Positions 26,208 through 34,757 of a stretch of 64,000 nucleotides of DNA are shown piece by piece; position 1 is the first letter of the stretch, and each line of letters opens with the position of its first letter. The translations under genes and the position numbers were made by a program. Source of the DNA: JANQOZ01 sp045106555 (GTDB taxonomy: Bacteria; Pseudomonadota; Gammaproteobacteria; Xanthomonadales; SZUA-38); contig JBGCET010000015.1 in assembly GCA_045106555.1 (NCBI GenBank), positions 44,794-108,793 on the forward strand, in the 5' to 3' direction. The notes under the pieces are model-generated. The model saw only the letters and a program-made list of their open reading frames with translations. It was not told where the DNA came from and searched no databases.

Positions 26208-27365
26208 ATGACCGAAAATAGCGAAGACCAACCCGCGCGTACCGGAGAATTTGCGGCAATCAGTCAGCGTAAGAAAAAGGCTGGGGAGTCGTTCATGGGT
26301 GGCCCTGCTCCGGTGGAAAGTGCACGCATAGCCGTCGACCCGGATTACTATCCAGCGCCCGGCAGTTTTCAGGCAGAACTCAAGAAGGCCCATCAGGTTT
26401 TTGAGACCTTTCGAACCTGTACTCGGCAAATGATTAACGATGTCAGGGTTGGCAAACCGCTGGTGATCGCGCCCATCGAACAACCGCTTCAGGCGATGGT
26501 GGAAAGCGTTATCCGTCATCCGGACCCCATGGTCTGGATGACCCAACTGGTTATTCCCCAATCCTTTGTTGGCGGTCATCTGCTGCGAACCTCTATACTT
26601 TCTACGGTGCTCGGTCGGGGCATGGGGCTGGCCGAACGTCAGTTGGAACGGCTTGCCTGGGGCGGCCTGTTGTGCCAGATCGGCAAGGCGCGCCTGCCCC
26701 GCCAGCTGCTGGAAAAACCCGGACCGCTGGAGCGCGAGGAGCTGGATCGCATTCGTGAGTTTGTGGCAATCGGGGTTGAGCTTGCCGAAGGGGTAAAAAG
26801 CCTGGAACCGGAGGTGGTCGAAATCATCCGAACCCACCATGAACGTGCTGATGGCAGCGGGTACCCTCAAGGCCTTAATGGCGACCAAATCCCCGTCCTT
26901 GCCCGACTGGTCGGTGTCGTTGATTGGTACGACACTGTGACCAGTAAGAAACCCTACACCGAGGTCGTTAGCAGCTCGACCCAGGCAGTGGACGCGCTAA
27001 ACAACAAACGGGATATCGCTTTCTCCGATCAAGTCGTCGACGAATTTGTGCGAGCGGTGGGTTTGTACCCCAACGGTTCCCTGGTGGAGCTGGACTCTGG
27101 AGAAATTGGCGTCGTCCAGGCCCAGAACGTGATGAACCGCACCCAGCCGCGCATCATCATTGTACTGGACGATCGTCACCAACCGTTATCCCCTCAGTTG
27201 AAACTGGACCTTCTGACCTACAACCAGGGCTCCAAGGGGCATCCCAAGACCATCGCAAAGGCTTTGCCCGACGGTGAGTACGGTCTGAATCCGGCAGAAA
27301 TCATTGAGCGTAGCGGCGAAAACCAAAGCTGGCTTTCCCGCATAACCGGACTTGGACGCAGCTGA
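26208..27365 (+). CDS. degenerate HD-GYP domain protein
   Basis: A 385-residue protein with an HD-GYP phosphodiesterase-like domain from about residue 120 to 300. H124, HHERADGSGYP (residues 210-220) and D239 in VVDWYD are present. The metal-binding HD of the usual LHDIGK motif is replaced: the segment reads LLCQIGK, with C156/Q157. The next conserved His (as HP..G) is also missing. Catalysis of cyclic-di-GMP hydrolysis is therefore doubtful; a binding or sensor role is more likely. The N-terminus resembles nothing I can name. Its stop overlaps the ribA start (TGATG), so the two are coupled. Confidence 0.82.
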   Translation: MTENSEDQPARTGEFAAISQRKKKAGESFMGGPAPVESARIAVDPDYYPAPGSFQAELKKAHQVFETFRTCTRQMINDVRVGKPLVIAPIEQPLQAMVESVIRHPDPMVWMTQLVIPQSFVGGHLLRTSILSTVLGRGMGLAERQLERLAWGGLLCQIGKARLPRQLLEKPGPLEREELDRIREFVAIGVELAEGVKSLEPEVVEIIRTHHERADGSGYPQGLNGDQIPVLARLVGVVDWYDTVTSKKPYTEVVSSSTQAVDALNNKRDIAFSDQVVDEFVRAVGLYPNGSLVELDSGEIGVVQAQNVMNRTQPRIIIVLDDRHQPLSPQLKLDLLTYNQGSKGHPKTIAKALPDGEYGLNPAEIIERSGENQSWLSRITGLGRS

Positions 27366-28198
27366 TGTTCACCTATCTGGACCCAAAAATTCGTGAGCAG
27401 CTGATTGCCCAAGACAAATTGCTGCGGATCAATGCCCGTGGTCAGCGCTTGCCGGATGTGGCAGTTTCTGACCCAGACGACGGCACCGCGCTGAACCTGT
27501 TGGGCCCCATTCCGTTGCCGGTTACTCGCAGCGCAAGCCGGCCTATTGAGGCCCAGTGGTATGTGGCGGTGCGCAGCACCGAGCTCGGCCAGGTGGAGAC
27601 TTTGGCCAGCCAGCTTCGCGAAGCCGGCGGCGGCCCACTTTTTTCCATGCTGGCCACCAGCATGGCGGTGAACAGCGTGCTGATCACCGGCGATCCAAAA
27701 ACCTGGAAAAACCCGCTGGTGCGCGTGCACTCCAGCTGCCTCACGGGTGATGTGTTTGGCTCTCAACGATGCGAATGTGGCCCGCAGCTAGAGAGTGCGC
27801 TTGAACAAATTGCCGGTGACCCTGCTGGCGGCATGTTGATCTATATGGCTGGCCACGAAGGCCGGGGCATTGGCTTGTGGGCCAAAGCGGCCACCTATCT
27901 GCTGCAGGACGAAGGCCAGGACACCTACCAGGCCAACCAGCTTTTGGGCCTGCCGGATGACAGTCGGGATTTCACCGATGCGGCCACCCTGCTCCACCAC
28001 TTTGTTGGCAATAATCCCTTTCGATTAATGACTAACAATCCGAAGAAAATTGATGATCTAACGGCTTGTGGGTTGACGGATATCACGCCGGTGAAACACC
28101 TGATAGGGGTGAATCCGCGCAATCGTCGGTATTTGGAGGCCAAACGCAACTGGGGGCATCGATTGGACGACAGCGACCTGGTTTCTGCTGAGGATTGA
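27365..28198 (+). CDS. ribA: GTP cyclohydrolase II-type protein with N-terminal extension
   Basis: A 277-residue protein whose last 200 residues match RibA, which opens GTP to start riboflavin synthesis. The zinc cysteines C125, C136 and C138 are in HSSCLTGDVFGSQRCECG. GHEGRGIGL follows, and the catalytic Tyr (Y178 in ATYLLQD) and Arg (R201 in SRDFTD) align with E. coli Y105 and R128. About 70 extra residues precede the domain and have no obvious family; they contain no second RibB domain motif I recognise. It is coupled to the HD-GYP gene by a 1-bp overlap. The family call is firm and the enzyme should be active; the role of the extension is unknown. Confidence 0.88.
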   Translation: MFTYLDPKIREQLIAQDKLLRINARGQRLPDVAVSDPDDGTALNLLGPIPLPVTRSASRPIEAQWYVAVRSTELGQVETLASQLREAGGGPLFSMLATSMAVNSVLITGDPKTWKNPLVRVHSSCLTGDVFGSQRCECGPQLESALEQIAGDPAGGMLIYMAGHEGRGIGLWAKAATYLLQDEGQDTYQANQLLGLPDDSRDFTDAATLLHHFVGNNPFRLMTNNPKKIDDLTACGLTDITPVKHLIGVNPRNRRYLEAKRNWGHRLDDSDLVSAED

Positions 28199-28221
28199 GC
28201 GTCTGAGGGGGGCTGTTGGCC

Positions 28222-28314
28222 GAGGCTTTGGAGCGCGTTTTAGCTCTGTGATCGGATGACTCCCTGCGGTCCGTTTTACTCCGATCACAGAGCTAAAACG
28301 CGCTCCAAAGCCTC
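28222..28314. repeat. 35-bp perfect inverted repeat with 23-nt spacer
   Basis: The arms 28222-28256 and 28280-28314 are perfect reverse complements over all 35 bp (outer part GAGGCTTTGGAGCGCG, inner part TGTGATCGGA). It lies between the convergent ribA and EamA genes. Neither side has a U-tract, so it is not a normal intrinsic terminator. It may be a palindromic repetitive element, a non-autonomous mobile element or a strong RNA hairpin. Transcribed either way, it would form a 93-nt hairpin. Confidence 0.95.
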
Positions 28315-28375
28315 TGCATCGGGGTCAGTCGATCAATGTGGAGTTAGATGTCGGTCGCGTCGGTATTGGGGTTGG

Positions 28376-29242
28376 TTACGGGGGGGCTGGTTTGGCATTG
28401 GTGACGAAGAGAGCCTGGTAGCTGATGGCTAGCAGGATGATGGTGCCGCCTACCAGGGTTGCCAGGGCGGGTTGTTCGTTGACGATTAGCCAGACCCAGA
28501 TTGGGCTTAGCACAACCTCTAACATCGCCAGGAAATTTACCTGCACGGCTGGCAGGTTCTTGGCCCCGAATACGAGCAACAGGCCGCCCAGGCCGGTTTG
28601 GAATACCCCTAAGCCTAAACAGAGCAGCAGGTCTCTTAGGGGAAGCGCAAAGGAGTCGACCCAGAAGGCGCAAACGGCGCATAGAGCGAAACCCGATAGG
28701 CAGATGGCTGGGGTGACGTCGCCCTGGCGGCCGGCTCGGATAGCAATGTTGAAACCGGCATAGCTCATCGCCATGGCCAGTGCGTAGGCCATTCCCAGCA
28801 GGCCCTCACCGCTGATGGCGCCTTCCACCATCACCAATACGCCGGCCGCTGCCACCGCCATGGCCATCCATGTCTTAAAGGGGACTTTTTCGCCCAGTAC
28901 GATCCATCCTCCAACGGCGGTAAAAAACGGTGCCAGCGACACGATGAACATGGCGTTGGCCACGGTCGTGTTCAGCAGAGCAAAAATGATCGTGATTGAC
29001 GCCAGGGCGAAAAACAGGCCGGCCAAAAAGCCGCTGAGCCCGGAATGGAGCGTTGCGCGAAACGCGCCGGCGCCATTTCTTGCCAGCACAAACACGGCCA
29101 GAAACAGCGCCATGCCCAACGATCGATAGAACACCACCTGCATCCCGCTGGCCTGTTCCATCAGACGCACCCCAATACCGGCGGTACTGAGAAACACCCC
29201 GGCCGCCATCACCAGCGCGATGGAGCGATAGTGAAGACTCAT
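28376..29242 (-). CDS. EamA/DMT-family transporter
   Basis: A 288-residue membrane protein with about ten hydrophobic segments and the two EamA repeats (first from about residue 8, second from about 145; compare the GGWIVLGEKVPF and VVLSPIWVWLIVNEQP regions). Members export or import small metabolites at the inner membrane. Its start overlaps the enoyl-CoA hydratase stop (ATGA), making it the last gene of a three-gene operon with the PhyH dioxygenase. Export of the pathway product is a possible role. Substrate unknown. Confidence 0.88.
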   Translation of the reverse strand: MSLHYRSIALVMAAGVFLSTAGIGVRLMEQASGMQVVFYRSLGMALFLAVFVLARNGAGAFRATLHSGLSGFLAGLFFALASITIIFALLNTTVANAMFIVSLAPFFTAVGGWIVLGEKVPFKTWMAMAVAAAGVLVMVEGAISGEGLLGMAYALAMAMSYAGFNIAIRAGRQGDVTPAICLSGFALCAVCAFWVDSFALPLRDLLLCLGLGVFQTGLGGLLLVFGAKNLPAVQVNFLAMLEVVLSPIWVWLIVNEQPALATLVGGTIILLAISYQALFVTNAKPAPP

Positions 29243-30024
29243 CGGCCGGTAAACTTGGCCCGGCGTTTTTCAGTAAAGGCGGTAACACCCTCTTGGCCAT
29301 CTTCACTGGCAAAGGCTTTCAGAAACGCCGCTTTTTCCAACGCTATACCCTTACTCACCGGTACTTCGCTGGATTGGCTCACCAACTCCTTGATAAGACT
29401 CACCGCCACTGGGCTCCAGCGCGTCATTCGACCCGCCAGCTCGCGGGCGCGCTCCAGGTGTTTACCGGGTTCCACCATTTCCTCAATCAAGCCTATGCGC
29501 AGCGCCTCCGGGGCATCAATAGTGTCGCCGGTAGCGGCCATCTTGAACGCCTGCCCATACCCAACTAGTCGCGCCAGACGCTGGGTACCCCCCGCTCCGG
29601 GAACCAGCCCCAGTCGAACTTCCAGCTGTCCGAAGCTGGCCGTTGAATCGGCGATGCGCATGTCACAGGCCAAAGCCAGCTCACAGCCTCCGCCATAGCA
29701 GTAGCCGTGAATAGCGGCGATGGCAGGCTTTGGAAACGCAGCCAGTGCTTCATACACTCGACGTCGCTGGTAAACCTCGGTTTGCTCTTCCAGCGAACGA
29801 CCGGCGAATTCGCTGATATCGGCCCCGGCAACGAAGGCCTTGTCTGAGTTTCCGGTAATAATGAGGGCACGCACACTGTCTTCAGTGGCCAAGACGTCCA
29901 CCGTAGACATGATTTCCTGACGCATCTGCTCGTTAAGGGCGTTTAACCGCTCTGGTTGATTGAGGTGCACGATGGCGAGGCCATCGGTACGTTCCAGGGA
30001 AATGGTTTCAAGAGTATCGGTCAT
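29239..30024 (-). CDS. enoyl-CoA hydratase/isomerase family protein
   Basis: A 261-residue crotonase-fold protein from the ATG at 30024. Both catalytic glutamates are present, in GGGCELAL and QLEVRLG, together with the oxyanion loops (SDKAFVAGADISEF, GYCYGGG) and GAGGTQRLARLVG. It should therefore be a true hydratase of short-chain enoyl-CoA. It is overlapped on both sides: by the PhyH stop (ATGA) and by the EamA start (ATGA). It could act in beta-oxidation or in a dedicated pathway with the PhyH enzyme. Confidence 0.92.
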   Translation of the reverse strand: MTDTLETISLERTDGLAIVHLNQPERLNALNEQMRQEIMSTVDVLATEDSVRALIITGNSDKAFVAGADISEFAGRSLEEQTEVYQRRRVYEALAAFPKPAIAAIHGYCYGGGCELALACDMRIADSTASFGQLEVRLGLVPGAGGTQRLARLVGYGQAFKMAATGDTIDAPEALRIGLIEEMVEPGKHLERARELAGRMTRWSPVAVSLIKELVSQSSEVPVSKGIALEKAAFLKAFASEDGQEGVTAFTEKRRAKFTGR

Positions 30025-30857
30025 TGAATCGTTCCTGTTGCTGGCATCGTCAGCCAATTGTCAGAAGGAAATTGGGCGGCGCCATCTACCAGGTGAAGGC
30101 TGTAAGCATGGCGAGGTTGATCAGACTGGTTGGCGTAGCTCAAATGGGGCAGCAATCCATGCAGAATAATGAGCGATCCCCGAGGCACGGGCAGCGCGGT
30201 CAGCGGCGAATCGGGGAACGGTTGATCGTCCAAAATTTCCATTCGAGTGGATTCACCGGACCGGCGCATGCGTCGCTTGAGACCCAGAGTATGACCGCCC
30301 GGCAGCGCCCAAAGGCAACCGTTTTCTTCGGTAGCGTCGTCCAGCGCAAGCCAAAAACCCATCACGCTGACCGGATCGGTAAAGAGAAATGTTGCGTCTT
30401 GATGTAGTGCAACAGGGGCGCCAATGCGGGGTTGTTTGAACAGGTACATGCTTTGCAGCGGTGTTGGCATCTGCTGGCCTAAGGCTGCGGCCAACTGCGG
30501 AATCTTAAGCTGAGCTGTTGCCTCGCGATAAACTGGGTCCAGCACATGCAGAGCATGTCCCGCTTTGTTCACACAAGCCTGTTTCGGAACGCGAAGTTGC
30601 CCCTGATCATCCAGCGCATCAGGCTCAAGAAAGAATCGAACATCGTTGCCGGATTCAAGAAAGTACCGGTCACTGGCGGCCTCATTGTTGCCAATGAACG
30701 TGCTTTGGTGAGCCGTTGGGTCAAATTGCTGCAGCAGCGAGTCCATCCGGCCGCGCAGGGTATCAACCCATTCCGAGGAGGCAAATTCCGGCAGCACCAG
30801 ATAGCCCGAATCGATAAATTGTTCGACCTGGGCTTGGGACAAAAGAGCGTTTGGCAT
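30021..30857 (-). CDS. phytanoyl-CoA dioxygenase (PhyH) family protein
   Basis: A 278-residue Fe(II)/2-oxoglutarate oxygenase of the PhyH family, from the ATG at 30857. H152 and D154 in LHQDAT are two iron ligands; the third His and a substrate/2OG-binding Arg are in HLSYANQSDQPR. Family members hydroxylate acyl-CoA or small carboxylic substrates. It is first in an operon with enoyl-CoA hydratase and an EamA transporter, so an acyl chain oxidation pathway is plausible. A second, different PhyH protein is at 61129. Confidence 0.87.
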   Translation of the reverse strand: MPNALLSQAQVEQFIDSGYLVLPEFASSEWVDTLRGRMDSLLQQFDPTAHQSTFIGNNEAASDRYFLESGNDVRFFLEPDALDDQGQLRVPKQACVNKAGHALHVLDPVYREATAQLKIPQLAAALGQQMPTPLQSMYLFKQPRIGAPVALHQDATFLFTDPVSVMGFWLALDDATEENGCLWALPGGHTLGLKRRMRRSGESTRMEILDDQPFPDSPLTALPVPRGSLIILHGLLPHLSYANQSDQPRHAYSLHLVDGAAQFPSDNWLTMPATGTIQ

Positions 30858-30980
30858 TGGGCAATCTGGCCTTGGGCTGAAACAGCGGGTATTTTGCCAC
30901 GTTGCCACGCCACACCGAATCTTTTACTCTTACGAAAGTGGTCGTAGTGATGGCCGCGTTGACCGACTCAGGGAAAAGCA

Positions 30981-31370
30981 ATGAACAATAAACTTTCGCA
31001 CGCAGCCCAAAACGCGGCTCTGCTGCTGATCATTACCGTCTTCGCTGGCTGCGCCTCAACGCAGAAAAGGGCCATGAACCCTGGAGAAAAAACCGCGGTC
31101 AGCGCCGAGGTTGCGAAAATGGTTGAGGAAATGGGCGAGGTTGACGTGCGGTTTGCGGAAAATGTTTATTGCGAACGCGTTCGCAGAGTCGGCACCCATT
31201 TGGTCACCCGGATTTGTTTTGACTCTCGGGAAGCGGCACGCAAGAGCAAAGGAAATATGCATCGCCTAAGTCGCGGTATCGGCTCAGGCACCGCTGGCTG
31301 CGTGTCCGGTAACTGCAGCGGCGCTGACTTGGGCACTGGGAGAGCACTGCCAACGTTACCCAACCTGTAA
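30981..31370 (+). CDS. small lipoprotein, unknown function
   Basis: A 129-residue protein with a lipoprotein signal and lipobox FAGC (Cys 24). The mature part is polar and includes EKTAVSAEVAKMVEEMGE and a Cys-containing VYCERVRRVGTHLVTRICFDSREAAR segment, similar in style to small proteobacterial lipoproteins that carry a conserved TRxCxxxR. The tail has two further cysteines. It is divergent from the PhyH operon. I do not recognise a named family. Confidence 0.75.
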   Translation: MNNKLSHAAQNAALLLIITVFAGCASTQKRAMNPGEKTAVSAEVAKMVEEMGEVDVRFAENVYCERVRRVGTHLVTRICFDSREAARKSKGNMHRLSRGIGSGTAGCVSGNCSGADLGTGRALPTLPNL

Positions 31371-31405
31371 TTTCGCCGAACGATCTTCCACCAACCCCAG
31401 AGTAC

Positions 31406-33358
31406 TTAACCTCCGGCCATTTGCGGCAGGGTGACGACCAGATCCCGCGCCACTCGAAAGCCAATGGATGCACCTCGGGTATTTGACTGATAGCCGTGGC
31501 GGCTGCTGGCGCGGGCTGTATCCGGCGCACCGCCCCAGAAGGTGCCCCGCACCACTCTCAAATCACAGCCACGATTTACCCACGCCGAACCATCAGAAGG
31601 GGCACGCACGTAGGTGTCATGCCAGCAATCGGCCACCCATTCCTGAACGTTCCCCGTCATGTCATAAAGCCCAAAGGGATTGGCCACCAGACTGGCCACC
31701 GGAGCCGGCCCCCAGAATCCGTCGCTGTAATTATCAAAGGCGGCGGTCCAGGTCAGTTCGCGAACCGACACATCCCCCTCCCCGGTCAGGTTTTCCACCG
31801 CGAGGTCTGGCGTACCATCGCCCCACCAGTAGCGCGATGGTTCTCCACCGCGCAGGGCGTATTCAAACTCTGCTTCCGAGGGCAGCCGGTAAGGTGCCTG
31901 AGTTTGGTCCGACAGCCAACGAGCGAAAGCACGGGCATCGGAAAACGACACGTGGACTACCGGCATTTCTGGCTCGGCGTCGCGACCGTTGTAAGCGTGT
32001 CGCCAGTGGGTTTTTGGCAGCCTCCCAACCCGACCCGTACGCTCGCTGTAAGCCAAGGAGTAGCCTTGCCGCTCAGCATCGGTTCGATAACCGCTGGACT
32101 GAATGAATTGACCAAACATGGCGACACTCACCTCATGTTCCGCCATCGCGAAGCCGCGCTGAAAACGCACCTCATGGGCGGGGCGCTCTACCCGGTTTTC
32201 CTGGCCCTTGTTTTCCTGCGCTCCCATCAGAAATTCGCCGTGGGGCAAAACCATCATGGTTGGACCGGGACGACCATTGGCCAATGCGTCGGTAAAACGT
32301 TGAGCGGGCCGATAAATGCTGTACAGGCGACTCAAACGCAGTTCTTCGGTAAGTTCTGCCAGCAACGGAGAATCCGCTCCCAGATTTTGAACCGATGCAA
32401 TGGCCTGTTCTGCATCAGGAAATCGACTGTCACGCATTGCCGCTCGGGCGGCGTCGGAGCTTTGATCAATTTGCCCCTGGCGAAACTGGGCAACTTGTTC
32501 CACGGCATACACCACCGCCGAGGAACCACCACGGGCCCGTTGGGCGCCGTCCAGCAGCCGGCGGGCCTGGCCAAAATTTCGATCCCGGGCAGCACTCAGG
32601 GCTTCCTCGATCAAACGACGTTCCAAACCCACCAGTCGGTCAGCAAGAGCGGTACTGGAGGGGTCGAGCTGCGTCGCCCGGCGCAACCGGTCCAGGGCGC
32701 TGCGTCCTGCCGGATCAATCAGACGGCCCGCCTGCAGGTCTGCTTCCGCGCGGGCCATCAGGTTTGCACTTTTTTCCAGTGCTTCCAGTCGGTCACCTAA
32801 CTGGGTTAGGTTTGCATGTTGAACGCCGGCACGACGCAATGCCTGATAGATTTTGGCACCGGCCGCAATTTCCCGACGTTGGGCATGCTGGCGGAGTGTT
32901 TCCATCAATAAAGACACAACAGAATCGAAGCCTTCCAGGGCTTCAGGGTGCTCCGGGTGGGCTCTCAGAATGCCCGCGTATCGGCCAAGCGCACCGTCCT
33001 GGTCTGAGCTGTAGAGTTGCCCGTCGGCCAGCAACTGATCGGCCATGGACAATTCCTGGGATACGTCACTGACTTCCACCTCAATGGGCTGGTTTCCCAT
33101 ACGCCATTGCGCCGGATCCAGCTGGTCGGGTTGTGCATCCCCGGAGGTAGTTGATTCAGCAGGCTGCTTTGTGTCCGTTGAGGATTGAGTCGAAGGCCTT
33201 TCCGTCAATGCAGAAGGCGAATGAGTAGTGATCGACGCCACCGGTGCGGGCTTGCGAAAAACCCAGAAAACCCCAGCAAATATCACCAATCCTGCAACCA
33301 GAAGACCCAGCCGCAATGTTTTCAGTGATACAGATGCTGTGGATTCGAATTCAGACAT
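31406..33358 (-). CDS. membrane-anchored FGE-sulfatase-domain protein lacking catalytic cysteines
   Basis: A 650-residue protein. One membrane helix (about 16-33) is followed by a Thr/Ser-rich linker, an alpha-helical tetratricopeptide-like region (about 90-360) and a C-terminal formylglycine-generating-enzyme domain (about 395-640; GEFLMGAQ, EMPVVHVSFSDARAFARWL, YRLPSEAEFEYALRGG, NVQEWVADCW). The active-site Cys pair of true FGE is absent: the segment after VRGTFWGG reads DTARASSRHGY. It is more likely a binding or scaffold protein of the periplasm. The ATG at 33358 gives the cleanest anchor; the longer frame upstream has no ribosome site. Some related proteins sit with protein kinases, but none is in view. 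Confidence 0.82.
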   Translation of the reverse strand: MSEFESTASVSLKTLRLGLLVAGLVIFAGVFWVFRKPAPVASITTHSPSALTERPSTQSSTDTKQPAESTTSGDAQPDQLDPAQWRMGNQPIEVEVSDVSQELSMADQLLADGQLYSSDQDGALGRYAGILRAHPEHPEALEGFDSVVSLLMETLRQHAQRREIAAGAKIYQALRRAGVQHANLTQLGDRLEALEKSANLMARAEADLQAGRLIDPAGRSALDRLRRATQLDPSSTALADRLVGLERRLIEEALSAARDRNFGQARRLLDGAQRARGGSSAVVYAVEQVAQFRQGQIDQSSDAARAAMRDSRFPDAEQAIASVQNLGADSPLLAELTEELRLSRLYSIYRPAQRFTDALANGRPGPTMMVLPHGEFLMGAQENKGQENRVERPAHEVRFQRGFAMAEHEVSVAMFGQFIQSSGYRTDAERQGYSLAYSERTGRVGRLPKTHWRHAYNGRDAEPEMPVVHVSFSDARAFARWLSDQTQAPYRLPSEAEFEYALRGGEPSRYWWGDGTPDLAVENLTGEGDVSVRELTWTAAFDNYSDGFWGPAPVASLVANPFGLYDMTGNVQEWVADCWHDTYVRAPSDGSAWVNRGCDLRVVRGTFWGGAPDTARASSRHGYQSNTRGASIGFRVARDLVVTLPQMAGG

Positions 33359-33602
33359 GGCAGATATGGTGCCGACAACCCTTGCCCCGGAAGTCCCAAC
33401 GTAGGCCATGGTAAATCCTGGCGCAAGTGGCCAGGGACACATTCCACGAGGCATCACCGCTGTAGGTATTTTCAACAAAACCCATGTTTTCAACCACTTG
33501 CTCTCAAGGCGTTAAAAGTGTGTTAAGACACCGCCAACAAATTGCGCGTTTCTAATCACTCGTCACGCCCATCGGGCACCTTCTGACTACGAATCGGCTA
33601 TC

Positions 33603-34757
33603 ATGCGCGCACGTTTTTTATCCTGGTGCCCAATGGCAGATCCCACTCCCGCCACCCATAGTCCTCCACCGTTTCTCTGGATTGACAGCGACCCGGCGCT
33701 CTCTGATGCCTGCACTTACTGGCAATCTTTGACCGCCATTGGCGTCGACACCGAATTTGTCCGAACGCGCACCTACTTCGCCAAACTGGGTTTGATACAG
33801 GTTGGTGCTGGCGAACAGTGTTGGTTAATTGATCCTCTGAAAATCTCCAATTGGTCCGCCTTTGTTGCCGTACTCGCTGACCCTGACACCACCAAAATCA
33901 TTCACAGCGGTTCGGAGGACATCGAAATTTTCCAGCGGCTTGGTGATGCCCCGCTGGCGGGCTTTTTTGATACCCAAAAGGCCGCCGCCTTGTGTGGTCT
34001 TGGGTCAAGCTTGAGTTACCAGGCGCTGGTCATGGAACTGTGTAATACGGTGGTGGAAAAAGACGTGACTCGCTCTGATTGGGTAGCACGGCCACTGAGC
34101 GATGCGCAACTTCGCTATGCAGCACTGGATGTTGCTCACCTGGACGTATTGCTGGCAGATCTGACCCAGCGTCTCAATCAACTGGAACGCATGGCGTGGC
34201 TTGTCGAAGACTGTGATGAGCTCATCGCGCGAGTCTCTATTGACGAGCAACTGGCCCAACAGTTTCAACGCTTCAAAGGAGTCTGGCGGCTCAACGGGCC
34301 CCAGCGCTCTGCTTTGGCCTCGTTGATACAATGGCGAGAACTGACTGCACGTAAGAAAGACCGGCCGCGCAGCCATGTGCTGACCGACAACGATTTGTTG
34401 ACCTTGGCCCGGGACATGCCTGCCGATCGAGACGCGCTGCTGGGACTGCAACTGGAACACGCTAGAAGCGTGTCGCGCCAGGTGCCAGTGCTGCTGGAGC
34501 ATTTAAAGAATGCTGGCGAGGAGCAAAGTCACCCGCCTGCCCAGCCTGAGCCATTGGATCGCAGCGCCAAGCAACTGGTGGGTAACCTGAGAGGGAAAAT
34601 CTCGGACCAGGCCGAAGCGCTGGGAATTGCCCCGGAGGTGCTTTGCGGAAAACGTGAATTGCTCCACCTGCTGCAAACTGGCAAGCCCTCTCGCAAGCTG
34701 GCAGGCTGGCGTTTCGCGATGCTGAAACCCTTCATCGAAGAGCACCTGCCATCATGA
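33603..34757 (+). CDS. rnd: ribonuclease D
   Basis: A 384-residue DEDDy exonuclease that trims tRNA and other RNA 3' ends. D49 and E51 in DTEFVR, the D in HSGSEDIEI and the Y...D pair in YAALDVAHLD give the catalytic set. An HRDC domain follows (about residues 215-295) and a second helical domain reaches the C-terminus. Length is normal. The ATG at 33603 may be replaced by one ten codons later (33633); neither has an obvious ribosome site. The next gene overlaps by 4 bp (ATGA). Confidence 0.93.
   Translation: MRARFLSWCPMADPTPATHSPPPFLWIDSDPALSDACTYWQSLTAIGVDTEFVRTRTYFAKLGLIQVGAGEQCWLIDPLKISNWSAFVAVLADPDTTKIIHSGSEDIEIFQRLGDAPLAGFFDTQKAAALCGLGSSLSYQALVMELCNTVVEKDVTRSDWVARPLSDAQLRYAALDVAHLDVLLADLTQRLNQLERMAWLVEDCDELIARVSIDEQLAQQFQRFKGVWRLNGPQRSALASLIQWRELTARKKDRPRSHVLTDNDLLTLARDMPADRDALLGLQLEHARSVSRQVPVLLEHLKNAGEEQSHPPAQPEPLDRSAKQLVGNLRGKISDQAEALGIAPEVLCGKRELLHLLQTGKPSRKLAGWRFAMLKPFIEEHLPS

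Noticed and set aside
25995..26888. 297-codon frame on the minus strand
   Set aside because: It lies over the 3' end of ilvD and the HD-GYP gene on the opposite strand and has no domain.
28222..28314. intrinsic terminator
   Set aside because: The hairpin has no U-tract on either strand and is much longer than usual.
31496..32800. 434-codon frame on the plus strand
   Set aside because: Antisense to the FGE-domain gene; no recognisable domain or ribosome site.
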